This document shows positions 23,138 to 34,289 of a stretch of DNA of 64,000 bases, piece after piece. The position numbers and the translations under genes were made by a program. This DNA comes from Sparassis latifolia. Its lineage: Eukaryota > Basidiomycota > Agaricomycetes > Polyporales > Sparassidaceae. Within the stretch, counting starts at the first letter, position 1, and each line of letters begins with the position of its first letter. The stretch is from positions 3,596,001-3,660,000 of the forward strand of contig CM031561.1 of assembly GCA_018466975.1 (NCBI GenBank), read 5' to 3'. The notes under the pieces were generated by a model. The model was given only the letters and a program-made list of their open reading frames with translations. It was not told the DNA's origin and searched no databases.

Positions 23138-24989
23138 AGGAATTCCAGTAGCTGCTCGACGCAGTGCGTCGCACCCTACACAAATTATTCCCATACGCCT
23201 TGCCTCGCCGACATTCACTCTCCGTTCGCGTTTGCAGTACAGTTCTTAGGCCCGGAATCATCTCGATGCATTTCGTTGCTCTGTCGATGCACTGTTATTC
23301 TGTGATGGTATGACTGCTATCGCTGTTTTGCCGCTGTCCCACTGCTCTCTCACTGCTACGGACTCCGCTATTTCCTTCGCTATCTCCCTCACTATCCCTT
23401 CGCTCCCTTGCTACTTGCTCCCTTGGCTACTTACACATGTACCAATTTGTCTTGTGTGTGTCCTACTACTTTGCGTTACTTACCTCTGTCCTGAGCAGGA
23501 AATCGGGATGGTATTGTTTATCCAGCTTGACGCTTGATGCCTGTATACAATGTACTTTACGACCGTTTGACCTCTGCGATGTTAAACTCCATCTCATTTG
23601 TAAGCTGTCGAAAACACACTACAAATATTGAACTCGTATGTGCCTCAGACCGCTCACATAACAGCGCACCAGCAGAACATCATGTTGAATTCCAAGTTAG
23701 TTGTCTCTGGCGTCGACGTCGCAGTGTAGTAGATGGACTGCAACCTGGCTGCGGTGCATGCGTTGCTCGTCTTTGCTTATTAGTCTAAGTATATAGCTAT
23801 ACGTGACACCTATACATGCTGGGCATCTCGTAAACATCTCCGCTACGGTGATGACACTCCAAGGTTTCAATCAGTTATCTTTCTTCCTGAATCACAACCT
23901 TGGCGGTTTCAGTGTTCTCCTGTGAAAGACCCGTAAGCGCAGTAGTGTGTTCTAGTGCTTTTGTTCGCAGTGCCACCAGATTATGGTGCTACTCTCTTAC
24001 TCTCGCAGTTCGTTGATTTAAAGCTTCCCGCTTCAAGCGAGGGACTACAAAAGATGCTGCAAAATATTGCGTCCCAATGAGTCGCGCTCGGAAATGTATG
24101 TCATGGTATACTATGCCTGACCGTTCAGTCGGCGCACCCCCCTAATTGACACTTTGCTACATCTCCATCCGTTTGGCTCCGTTCGTTTTACTACTTCGTA
24201 AGTATCCTCTTTACTATATCTGCACTCTTTTTGAGCTTGAACGACGGGGAACAGAAGGGTTAGTATTGGTTGAGTCCTTCATTTTGTACAAGTCACGCTC
24301 AAGTCACTCTCCGCTTCATGCCGTGATGGACTTTCTATAGCGGGACTCCTGCCTTTTGAGGTGCCGTTACTGTACTGTTCAGTCCAAGGATAGCAGGCAG
24401 AGGGCCCACTGTCACGGAAAAGCGCTAAAGTAATATCCTTCTGGTGCGCTAAAATATTAATAGACTCATGCTATCTTCCACCACCCAAGCCACAGATATC
24501 CTGACTGACATTCACTCCATCAGCAAAACCTAACTTTTACTTATTGGACCTTTTTGTTGCCTTATTTGACTTATTTAAGGCTAAAAGCCAATTAAGAACA
24601 CATTTCAAGACCGATAAGTGGTACTTTTAAGGAAATATGACTTATAGCTCTTATTGCCTTAGCAACTTGGACCAATATAAGTCTCGAAAGTCACGCTGAA
24701 GGCCGACTTCATGTCAGTGGCAAGCCGAGGATCAAGCATACTAAGGACACAAGAGCTTCAGTCTGATAAGATCTGCGGTGATCATAAGGCTGAGCTACAG
24801 TTAGACAAGTCCAACAGTTGTACGGGATGGGGTAATGGGCCGGGTGCGGTGGATACATTGTTGACACCTGCCCACGAAACATCAGGCTGTACCAGCACAA
24901 TGCCACGGTTAGTCCACGAGATTACTCGCACCACACACTTTAAGAGTGAAGAAAGTCAGTTCTGAATTGTTAAATGGTATATGGCAGGA
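23138..24989. other. Gene-poor stretch before the ABC transporter relic
   Basis: The sequence includes pyrimidine-rich runs (23330-23470) and AT-rich sequence (24500-24680). I find no coding region with motif or splice support on either strand. Confidence 0.4.
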
Positions 24990-24990
24990 C

Positions 24991-26128
24991 TTACTGCACC
25001 CATTTTGTCACGCGTCGACTGGGACCTGATGCCAATCCGCCATCTCGTTGAACTTGAAAATCCCATGGGGTGACATCGGCAACCTGCAGAACGTGTTCAC
25101 CCTCGAGTTGATCCTGCCTGAGATGGCAGTCATCAGAAGGCTTGAGTGGCGGTGCTTCTTCAAGGATACCAGCATTGCCACCAGCGTTCAGCTCTACCCA
25201 GAGGAGTCGGCGAAACGACAGTAAGAGGGATATCTGGCAAGCGAAATACATCGTCGCGCAGGTTGTTGTCTCCGTCAGAAGGAACTGGCTCCACCGGTGG
25301 GCTCTCCGTGGAGCTGGGCTCTATGCTTGCTTGCATTGTCAGGTCGACTGAGCAAACCTTCAGTGATTACACGGTAGAACTGACGAATGTTCCACATACT
25401 GAAAAAGTCCGCAATGTTGAATCCTGGGGGGCACAGGTGACCAATCGACTGAAGGTATTCTTGACACTTGCCCGCCTCTCCAGAGTAAATCAGTTTGCCT
25501 TGAGCCAGGACGATGAGTTAATCAAAGAGTGACACTATGTTGCTGCAAGGCTGGTGAATGGTGAACACGACCATGCGATTGTAATCCCTCGCCAATGACA
25601 CCAGGCTATTGATAATGCTCAGAGCATTGTAGGAGTCAAGACCTAATATGAAGCATGAGTATAGGAACAAGTAGGCGTTCAGTGACACTCACCACTCGTA
25701 GGCTCATCCAAGAACAGAATAGATGGGCTAGTAACCAGTTCGCATGCGATGGAAATGCGGTGCTTCTCACCACCAGAGATCGAATGGTGTCCTACGCATT
25801 TAAATGAGTAGATCTGTGAAGCGCAAGAAAATAGACGTCCATAACCGAGTCCCCAATCTTAGAATCTTTGATCCCAAGGATACCCAACTCATGCGTAGTC
25901 TCCAACGTCCTGAACTTCTTCGCCTCCAAACTCATCTCCCGCGGCAACCATAGCAGCACGGAGTACAACACAGTCTCGTAGACAGTCAATGTACTCATGA
26001 GCGTGTCCTCCTGGTCCACATAGCCTGCCACCTTCTTGAAATCCGCGTCGGCAAACTATCTGCCATTGACCAGCGTGTGACCGCTGATGACACCGTGCTT
26101 GCGCCTGCGCGCCAGGATATCAAGGAAC
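24991..26128 (-). pseudogene. ABCG-type transporter pseudogene, downstream part
   Basis: On the minus strand, after the copia insertion, the gene resumes with LDILARRRK and runs through AGYVDQEDTLMSTLTVYETV (Q-loop), SLEAKKFRTLETTHELGILG, the ABC signature [20 protein letters not shown] and Walker [10 protein letters not shown]. It continues [11 protein letters not shown] and [14 protein letters not shown]. Introns are kept inside this stretch. A TAA stop at 25518-25520 sits where the family has FDQL, consistent with CAA to TAA. The frame then continues LAQGKLIYSGEAGKCQEYLQ. The domain order suits an ADP1/White-like ABCG protein. Only the first nucleotide-binding domain is represented, with no clear transmembrane part. 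Confidence 0.75.
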
Positions 26129-26514
26129 TGTAGAGATTACGAGTTGCGGGCTATGTAGAATAATCGTAGGCCTCAGTTCTCTTGTCCGTAAGGAACTGAG
26201 AATATATTGAAGCATACCTATGTAGAATAATCATAGGCTAGGTATGCAGTCAGTAAGTAATCATAAGGTAATCAGCAGTTAATAAACTCACCCTCAGTTC
26301 TCTTGTCCGTAAGGAACTGAGGGGGAAGTAGTACGAGTACGCTACTTATGTAGTGAGTACACTATTGTTATGTATGATACAAGAGCATTTGAAAATCGTA
26401 GAATGGTCACTTTACTTTACTTATTGTTCATCTTGTTTAGAATCTCGATTACCTTTCCCGATGAGAACAAGAACACCACGAAGGGCGCGCATGATGAAGT
26501 GCAATATCCCAACA
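26129..26514 (-). repeat. 3' LTR of the copia element
   Basis: 386 bp, TG…CA. It contains internal hairpin-like blocks in which CTCAGTTC is echoed by GAACTGAG around a TTGTCCGT core (26170-26205 and again at 26290-26325), possibly part of the promoter or polyadenylation structure. Confidence 0.92.
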
Positions 26515-26526
26515 CGCCCTCTCAAT
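26515..26526 (-). other. Polypurine tract of the copia element
   Basis: The coding-strand sequence next to the 3' LTR reads AATTGAGAGGGCG, a purine-rich run in the position where plus-strand DNA synthesis is primed. Confidence 0.55.
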
Positions 26527-29500
26527 TCTCGTGCAGCCCAATGAGGCACGAGAGATGTTCAACCTTGATGCGCGGCAGAACCTTTGTGAATATGTCTGCC
26601 GGCATGTCTTCAGTACGGCGGTATTGCAGAATGACCTGGCCATTCTCGACTGAAAGCGGATGTCAATGTGTTTGGTACGTGCGTGGTAAGCATCGTCCTT
26701 AGCAAGGGCAATCGCCGACTTGTTGTCACTGTGCAAGCGCACCGAGTAGTGGAGGATGTCAGGGTGGAGGACATCGGCGAGGAGGGAACGAAGCCAGAGT
26801 GCTTCCTTTGTCGCGTGAGTTATCGCGATGTATTCTGCCTCGGTGCTTGATAACGCGACAACATTCTGCTTCTTAGCAGACCACGAGACCACGCTGCCAT
26901 CAAGGAGGAACACATACCCGCTAATCGAGTGCCTGTGCTCGGCCGATCCCCAGTCCGCGTCCGAGAAGCCTTCCACGCCATCCGTTGTCTCTCCGAATGT
27001 CAGCCATCTCTCCCTCATTCCTGCGAGGTACCTAAAAACCCTCTTTGCTGCTTCCCAGTGCGGCCGTCCTGGATTCTGCATAAATTGCGAGAGAGCCGTT
27101 ACGGCGTACGCAATGTCAGGGCGCATCCCAAGTGCCGCGTACATGAGCGAACTGATCGCTTCGCGATATGGTATGTTCTTCATGTCTTCAAACTGACGAG
27201 GAGTGGAGGGGCATTGGTGGATGCTGAGGACAGTCCCGGGGTCAAGTGGTGTAGTCAGTGACTTCGTGTCCTGGAGGTTAAAACACGTGAGAATCATGTC
27301 GATATACGCGCACTGCGACAGAGACAATGTGCGCGATCGCGGTCACGCCGCACTTCGATCCCTAAGATCCAGTGCATCTCTCCGAGATCTGACATCTCGA
27401 AACGCGTGCTGATCTCTCGCTTGAACCAGAAAACCGCCGCCTTGGTGCCTGCAATGGTCGAGTCATCAACGGAAAGCGCGATGAGCAAGATGAGGACATC
27501 TTCTTCATTGCGAAGCCAGAAGACGCAGTGGTCGACCTTGCTTCTGGTGAGTCCCATGCTGCCAAGTTCGCCAGAAATCTTCTTGTGGAACTGACGACCG
27601 CTCTGCTTTAGCCCATACAGAGGTCGCTTGAGCCTGCAGACAAGGTGCTCTTTCTCAGGTTCAGCTTGCCCAGGAGGCTGCTGCATATAAATCTCTTCCT
27701 CAAGATCCCCGTTCAGGTACGCCCCCTTGACGTCCATCTGGTGCAGCTCCCAGTCATAGCGTGCGGCGAGCGCGAGAATCAGGCGAATCGACGCGAGCTT
27801 GGCCACTGGGGCAAATGTCTCATTGAAGTCGATCCCTGGCACCTGTGTAAATCCCTGAGCCACGAGACGAGCCTTGTAGGACTCGATTTCACCTTCCGTG
27901 TTGTGTTTGATGCGGAAGACGAATTTGGATCCTACAATGTTAGTGTTCTTAGGTGGCTCGACCAGTGTGTATGTGCCATGACTATCAAGGTTTTGCATTT
28001 CCTTCGCTATTGCTTCCTTCCATTTCGGCCATTCTGTGCTCTGCATGGCTTCATTCAGAGAAGCCGGATCCTGTCTAGGAGTCTCCGTCAATGCTGGCAT
28101 CGCGAAGATCGACTCAACTTCATCCTCGCTTTCTGCCTCAACGGCCACAGCTCCCATCAGGTCACCAGGTTGCAGACCTTTTGGGTATTTCGACTGGCTC
28201 GGGCGTCCGTCGGTGACACCAGATCCATCGTTCAATCGCTGGACGTATGCGGATGCCTTGCGAACACGATGTCCTCTGCCGCTTGGTGCCTCAGGAGCTG
28301 GTGCTTCGGGAGGTGACGACAGAGGAGTTGAAGTGGCAGGGGTCGGGGGATCGATGGTGCGTGACGCCATTCCCTCTTCTGGCGCTGGTACTGACAGCAT
28401 TTTGGACACGCTCGGACCGTCTGTTGCCCTCGCCCTCTCGGGCTGAGTGTCATCCGAAATGACTGTTTCATGGACGAACTTGACGTTTCATTCCACGGTT
28501 ACGCTGTGCTTGTCCGGCCAGTACACGCGGTACCCCTTGCTCTCCTCACTGTGACCAACGAATCGGCCCTCGCGTGCCTTGGAATCAAGTTTCCCGGCAT
28601 CTTTGATGCGTACCCACACTTTTGCACCGAACTCGTGGATGTTGCCGAGGTCTGGGACTTTGCTGTAGCGCACCTCGTATGGTGTTTTCCCTCGAGTGCA
28701 CGAGTTGACGTTCGGTTCTTCAACCAAGTTGCATGCATTATTGCCTCACCCCAGAGACTCTTCGGCAAGCCTGAGGCAATCAACATTGCCCGCGCATGCT
28801 CCGGAAGTGTTCGGTTGATACGCTCTGCAAGCCCATTGTGTTGCAGGGTGTCATGCACTGTAAGATGGGAGGCCGTGCCTTTCACAGCAAGGTGAGCTTT
28901 GAAGTCAGCACTCATATATTTGCCCCCTCGATCGGACTGCAAGGCCTTTACAGTTTTGCCATCCTGTGTACTGAGCTTTGCCTCATAGGACTTGTAGGCC
29001 TGGAAGGTACTGGACTTCGCATGCAGCAGGTACAATTCGGTCCAGCGTGTTGCATCGTCTGTGAACGAGGTAAAGTATTTCTTCCCGCCTATCATCTCAG
29101 TACACGCAGGTCCCCATACATCCGAGTGAACTCTGTCGCCTAGTTCTTTGGCGCATGCACCATCGCGCTTCTTCGGCACTGGGTGACGCGTGATTTTTGC
29201 TTGGATGCACGACTCGCATTGGTCCGTACCCGGCTTCGCACTGTCTGTCAAACGGACACCTTCGACTCTTCCTTCGCGCACTAGGCGTTCGGCGATCATA
29301 GGTGAGATATGGCCCATGCGACAATGAAAATCCATGACTGATGTCATCACCAGTCCATGCTCAACAACATCTCCAGGTGGCAATAGAACTATTCCGGCTG
29401 TTGTACGTGCATGCTCAACACGAAAGAGGCCATTGTTTGACGGGATGCGGCCGACAATTCGTCCTTTGCTGCGGGAGATGATACGACACTCTCCTTGCTC

Positions 29501-30844
29501 AAAGATGGCAGAATACCCTGCAGCATCGGCACGCGCAACGGAAATGAGTGCGAAGGCTATATCGGGTGCGTACAGCACATCTTGTAGCATGACAGTTGTC
29601 CACTGATCACCATTTGGAACCTTTAGGGCGACGGTTCCCTGACCTGTTGCGTGGAATGCCCGGCCATCAGCTGCTATGATTGGCTTTGGAGGGGTTGCCT
29701 CAAATGCCATGAACGTGTCGCGATATGGGGAAATGTGACGTGTTGCACCGCTGTCATAGACCTCGATCCGGATGTTTCCATCAGCTGTGTGGCTATGAGC
29801 AAGTGCTGCACTGTCGAAGGTTGCTGTAAATGCGTGCACGTCCGTGTTGCTGCTGACAGCTGTGTTTGCACTCGTGCCCGACTTGCCCTTATCGCCATCC
29901 TTCTTCGGGTTCTGGTTTCGCGGTCCTTGGCCTTCCTTTCCACCCCCTGCATGCCAGCACTCCGATTTTATATGGCCCCTTTGGCCGCAATTGAAGCACT
30001 CGATGTCTTTCGAGTTTTTCTGCCCCTTTCCTCGCGATGCAAACTTTCCGGCTGGTTTGACAAACAGCGCAGTCTCTGAAGTCTGGCCTTGGCTCCTGCG
30101 ATCAAATTCCTCGCAGATCGCGAAGACAACATCATCGGATGTGAGTGTGTTCTTAGATAGACATGTAGCGGTGGTGAGTGCCATGAGGAGTGTGCCATAG
30201 GAGGATGGAAACGACGTGTAGATGCATGCTGAGAAATCTGCGTCTGCCATCGCTGCGCCCATCGAAGACAGCTCTTCACGGAACTTGAGCATTTGATCAA
30301 GGTGAGTCCTGATGTTTGCTCCCTCGTCACACTTCATGTTCTGAAGCCGAGTCCTCACCGCACCAGAGTACATCTCCGACTTCCCCTCGTACTCCTTCTG
30401 GATAGCACCCCACACGTCCGCGGCTGTCGGGAGCTTCTTCACGCGCAGAAGCAGCGCATCATTGATCGTCCCGTAGATCTGCTGCCGTGCTGCAAACTCC
30501 TTCTGCAAGAAATCGTCTAACTTGCTCTCAGCGGCCTCAACCTTTGCAAGATACTCCTCCGGTGTCAATGCAGGTTGGGTCGGGGCAGTGGTTGTCGTTG
30601 CTGCAGTGGCGCTCAGCACTGTTACTGCAGCGGCACTTGGTGCTGTCTGAGGGTATGGTAGGGGGTCAGGCGGCCGGCACGCGGTGCCCTCGAGATGTCG
30701 CATCAAACTGCGAGAGCCCATGATGGTATGGATCCGTTCCTTGTATGTGATCCAGTTCGAGCCATCAGTGGCGAGCTTCGGAACAATGTTAAGGTGTGTA
30801 TTAGTGGGGGTCTCGGTTTTGAGCGACATGCTGCCGGGGCTCAT
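26527..30844 (-). pseudogene. copia Gag-Pol polyprotein, disrupted
   Basis: Gag starts near 30844 (MSPGSMSLKTETPTN). The zinc knuckle CFNCGQRGHIKSECWH is at about 29990-29940 and the protease YDSGATRHISPY at about 29760. The integrase zinc-binding region has FHCRMGH and CESCIQAK, and the integrase core has HSDVWGP and FTDDATRW. The reverse transcriptase includes FAPVAKLASIRLILALAARY, HQMDVKGAYLNGDL, RPLYGLKQ and a SVDD box in place of the usual YVDD or HVDD. RNase H has GFSDADWGS, SSTEAEYIA and KHIDI. Lesions: a frameshift near 28690, a TGA at 28488 (probably from CGA), and frameshifts near 27320 and 26640. This copy cannot make its own proteins. Confidence 0.92.
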
Positions 30845-30848
30845 AACC
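30837..30848 (-). other. Primer-binding site for half-tRNA iMet, overlapping the gag start
   Basis: The 12 bases directly inside the 5' LTR read GGTTATGAGCCC on the coding strand. Their complement, GGGCTCATAACC, is the anticodon stem-loop sequence of initiator tRNA-Met, as I know it from yeast. Drosophila copia and yeast Ty5 use this internal half-tRNA priming. The gag ATG lies within the site. Confidence 0.75.
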
Positions 30849-31234
30849 TGTAGAGATTACGAGTTGCGGGCTATGTAGAATAATCGTAGGCCTCAGTTCT
30901 CTTGTCCGTAAGGAACTGAGAATATATTGAAGCATACCTATGTAGAATAATCATAGGCTAGGTATGCAGTCAGTAAGTAATCATAAGGTAATCAGCAGTT
31001 AATAAACTCACCCTCAGTTCTCTTGTCCGTAAGGAACTGAGGGGGAAGTAGTACGAGTACGCTACTTATGTAGTGAGTACACTATTGTTATGTATGATAC
31101 AAGAGCATTTGAAAATCGTAGAATGGTCACTTTACTTTACTTATTGTCCATCTTGTTTAGAATCTCGATTACCTTTCCCGATGAGAACAAGAACACCACG
31201 AAGGGCGCGCACGATGAAGTGCAATATCCCAACA
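30849..31234 (-). repeat. 5' LTR of the copia element
   Basis: 386 bp, TG…CA, two substitutions from the other LTR, both C here and T in the 3' LTR. The flanking ABCG Walker A codons begin directly at 31235. Confidence 0.92.
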
Positions 31235-31560
31235 GGAATGTCGTCTTGCCCGCACTGGACGCATCCATGATGGCCATAAGCTGGCCAGGCTTGACCGAGC
31301 CTGTGACAGAATCAAGAAGCGTGTGGTTGCCGATCGTATTAGGGTCCATCATAGTTGTCGATCAACGACTCCCGCATTCCAGTTGACCTAATGAGCATTG
31401 ATCCTCCAGAGCGGTCGTCCTCGACGGATACTGCCTTTTTGAGGTCAATGGTAGCAGTCACCTTCTTTGTAACATCATTATAAGGGATAAGGTTCGCTCC
31501 AACGATCCTAAGGTGGCGCCTCCGCCAAGACTGCGTGGTAAAGTTTCACTGGTCAGAGTA
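31235..31560 (-). pseudogene. ABCG-type transporter pseudogene, upstream part
   Basis: The minus strand reads LIPYNDVTKKVTATIDLKKA near 31480, then HTLLDSVTGSVKPGQLMAIM and a Walker A of the form DASSAGKTTF ending exactly at the copia junction. The family Walker A is G-A-S-G-A-G-K-T-T, so two glycines are already substituted. The upstream sequence shows no start codon in a convincing context. Together with 24991-26128 this is one interrupted gene copy. Confidence 0.72.
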
Positions 31561-31592
31561 AAGCTGCGGGTCAAAAATGCGAATGGCCAACC

Positions 31593-31930
31593 TTACAATT
31601 GCCTCCATCCTGTGTCAAAGTGCCTTCGAAATATGTCATTTTGTGCCAGCTTATATGTCTTAATATGTTGAGGTCCTTGGCCTGAAAAGACAAACACAAT
31701 CAGCAGAGAAGTCTGGGGGGAAAGCGAGGGCAAAGGGAATCTGGTCGACGACGGATGCAGCCCAGCCTGCACAATGGCAAATGTCCACCACATCATCTGC
31801 CTGGCACATCGACCATATATAGTAGATATCGACGCAAATTCGTGTGGATGAGAATCTGCCAACGCGGCCAGTGAATCAGCTATAGATCTTGCAGACCTCA
31901 GCGAAAGGCCCCCAGCGGCGAGCAATGCAC
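31593..31930 (-). pseudogene. Fragment of a polyketide synthase acyltransferase region
   Basis: The coding strand reads SLAALADSHPHEFASI and, after a probable intron remnant, VFVFSGQGPQH. The second is the hallmark opening of type I PKS acyltransferase domains, preceded there by a linker like the first. The active-site GHSxG is absent, and sequence after GPQH has no resemblance to the family. The piece is about 70 recognisable residues. Confidence 0.55.
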
Positions 31931-32330
31931 GAGACCTTGTCTTGTGTTTTTAGGGTGAAACCCAGCACAGTGCGCCACGACCTTGGGTGTGGGCTTCGAG
32001 TTATCCTTTGAATTGGCACCTTTGTTGAAATGAACTCTGTCCTCATTGGGGAGATTCCACTCTTCAAGGTATTCCGTCCAAAGTTCGTACCATGGATCCG
32101 GAGTGTCCCACCCGTCCGGAGTATCCCACTCGTTTGGAGTACCGTGGAAGCACGGGTAATGGAGGGTCATTGAATCCAGCAGGAAATCGCCGAGATCCTG
32201 CTCGAAATTGGATGGATCGATGTATGTCCACCGCAGCTTGTTGTCCAGCTTGCCCTGCCCCGGTCTTTCTGAAGGCGGCTTCCATATCATTCATTCTGAC
32301 CTTCGCCTTTCGGAGTTCCTCGCCATCCAG
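31931..32330 (-). pseudogene. Unidentified gene fragment
   Basis: An open minus-strand stretch reads KLRWTYIDPSNFEQDLGDFL, YPCFHGTPNEWDTPDGWDTP and WYELWTEYLEEWNLP, then VVAHCAGFHPKN. Composition and tryptophan content look like real protein, but I cannot name the family. No start codon or splice frame is evident. It is joined to the FAS alpha relic just after the VTFP of that relic's linker, so a rearrangement breakpoint lies near 32330. Confidence 0.4.
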
Positions 32331-34257
32331 GTACTGAATCGGGATGGGAATGTCACTGGAGTGAAACGATCAGTATCATGGTACATACACAGTTGGCAAT
32401 AAACCCACCATCTTTGTAAAGAGGCGGCAGCACCAGAACTTCACAGCAGTTGTCAATGAGCTGCTGGCTAAACTGCTTCGCGAGCTTGTAAGTATCGCCG
32501 CAGTTGGGGTCGCACTGATCGATGTAGTACTGCATGTATGTCACGAGCTCGGGATCAGCGCGGTTCATGATAGCGATGCAGCGTGAAGTGATCTCGCAGT
32601 CCACGGTGGTGAGATGACTGAAGACGATGTCATAGAACATGAGGAGAGCACCTTGACGGACCCAGTTCCATGATGAGTCGAAGTGACGTGCCTTGAGACC
32701 GTCGAAAACTGGTTGAATGCCATCGATGTATGTGTCACCATGCTCTCTGGAGATGGTGTCGAGTTTCGACTGCAAGGTAACAACATTCGCTTTCTCCACG
32801 TCATACTTGATTTCGCCCACTCGCGAGTCACGCTTGAGGTATCGCATATACAGCTCAATTTGCTGCACTGCAAACTGCTCTTGGTCAGCTTGGAATTGCA
32901 AGAACTCCTCACTGTTGATTGTCGGACCTTCTGCGCCACTGCCGCCTCCACTGTTCATGGCACCGGTAGCGAGGGAGATCCCAGAGCGCTGTGCGTAGAG
33001 TGTGACGACCGTACCAAGCCACGCCTTGGCTTCTGCGTCTGAACCGAGATGTTTGGGAGGTTCTCAACAGCAAGACTCCATCCGCACGAGTTGGACCAAG
33101 GCCCCACGTCTTCGACAAATATGCTTTGATCGCAGAGATAATGAAACCACCAGGCATCTTGCTACCCACGACGCGAGAGACAAGGCCAGAGCTGTACTTA
33201 CCCAATGACCCTGAGAAGCCAATGCCAAGGGCCGACCCGAGCTCCTCGAGTGGCAATTCTTCACCCTTCTCAGGAGTAGACATGAACTCCAGCTGCAGAA
33301 CGCCGAGGATTTCGTTCTGTAAAGTCGACTTGCCTCCAACGAGGTCCTTAATCGACTTCGAGAGCGGAATTTCCTCCACCTTCTTCTTGAGCTTCTGAGC
33401 TACAACCACAGAGAGAATTTCGATCACCTTCAGGGGAACATCTTCAACACTAATGGCGGCCGCAGCTGAGACCGGAGCAGCAACAATCACAACGGGAACA
33501 GCTACTGGTGCGGGAGTAGCAGCAGCTTCGGGAGCAGACTCGTCAGAAGCTGCCTCCACCTCATCCTCGAACTGGTAGTACACCTCCTTGGTGTTCTTCG
33601 CATGACAAAGGATCGCACGGATGTGGCTGACCGAATTGTCTTGCACCTCGTACTTCGCTTTCAGAGTCCTCATCGCCATACCTGTGAGCGTTGGTGAAGG
33701 TCCGATCTCGTAGTGTTTGAAGAGGATGTCCTGAGTTTCTATCCATCGGACGGGCGACGCGAACTGGTATGTCAAGAGCTCCACTAGAGTGATATACACT
33801 AGCTTCTGGCGTTGCTCTGCCGAACCCCAGTTCTCTGTATCCCACTTGCGAAGGACTTTGTCAAGGCATGGTGACAACGTCTGGTCATAGATCAATTGGA
33901 TGTAATCTTTCATGACTTGGAAAGGCTTCGCGATCAGGTTTGGCACGTACTTGCCGATGAGTGTGTCCGGATTCAGGTGCGCCACATTGATCTTCTTAGA
34001 GAGGTCTGCAAAGACAATCAGCGCGAGCATAGGCTTCATTCGGATGACAACGTACAGGCTCGGAATGGCATTACACCAGCCCACAAGTAGCGAGAATGGA
34101 AGGGTACATCAATCCCTGAGAGAGGGATCGTTGCGAACCCGCACTCCAATTTGATGTAGTTTTCCGCCTTCTGCTGATCCTTGGCACGTGTAAAACAGGA
34201 GTTGATGATTTCTCCAAGCATTTCCTTCATTTGCTCAACGGTGAATTTCTCCGTCAA
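32331..34257 (-). pseudogene. Fatty acid synthase alpha relic: MPT tail, ACP and linker
   Basis: The coding strand shows the malonyl/palmitoyl-transferase end (FATIPLSGIDVPFHSRYLW, KKINVAHLNPDTLIGKYVPN, YEIGPSPTLTGMAMRTLKAK). An alanine/proline hinge follows. The ACP domain has IKDLVGGKSTLQNEILG, with the serine of GGKS as the phosphopantetheine site. The linker (INSEEFLQFQADQEQFAVQQ, YMQYYIDQCDP) ends LPPLYKDVTFP at 32330. This is the start of the fungal FAS alpha order. The next domain (KR) is missing here and lies upstream instead. Several introns are retained and frames shift at 34080 and 32950, so I call it a pseudogene. Confidence 0.82.
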
Positions 34258-34289
34258 CTAAACAATCGTTGGCAGGCAGGGTCTGAACT

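Larger units (their letters stand above)
26129..31234 (-). mobile_element. Ty1/copia LTR retrotransposon, 5.1 kb, inserted in the ABCG gene
   Basis: Two 386-bp LTRs (26129-26514 and 30849-31234) begin TG and end CA and differ at two positions (26428 T against 31148 C; 26492 T against 31212 C). The flanks are GGAAC on the left and GGAAT on the right, a 5-bp target duplication with one change. Removing the element restores the ABCG Walker A region in frame. The minus-strand coding order is Gag, protease, integrase, reverse transcriptase, RNase H, which defines copia. The near-identical LTRs indicate recent insertion, although the polyprotein already carries frameshifts and a stop. Confidence 0.95.

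Noticed and set aside
27645..28316. 223-codon plus-strand open frame
   Set aside because: It is the antisense shadow of the copia reverse transcriptase.
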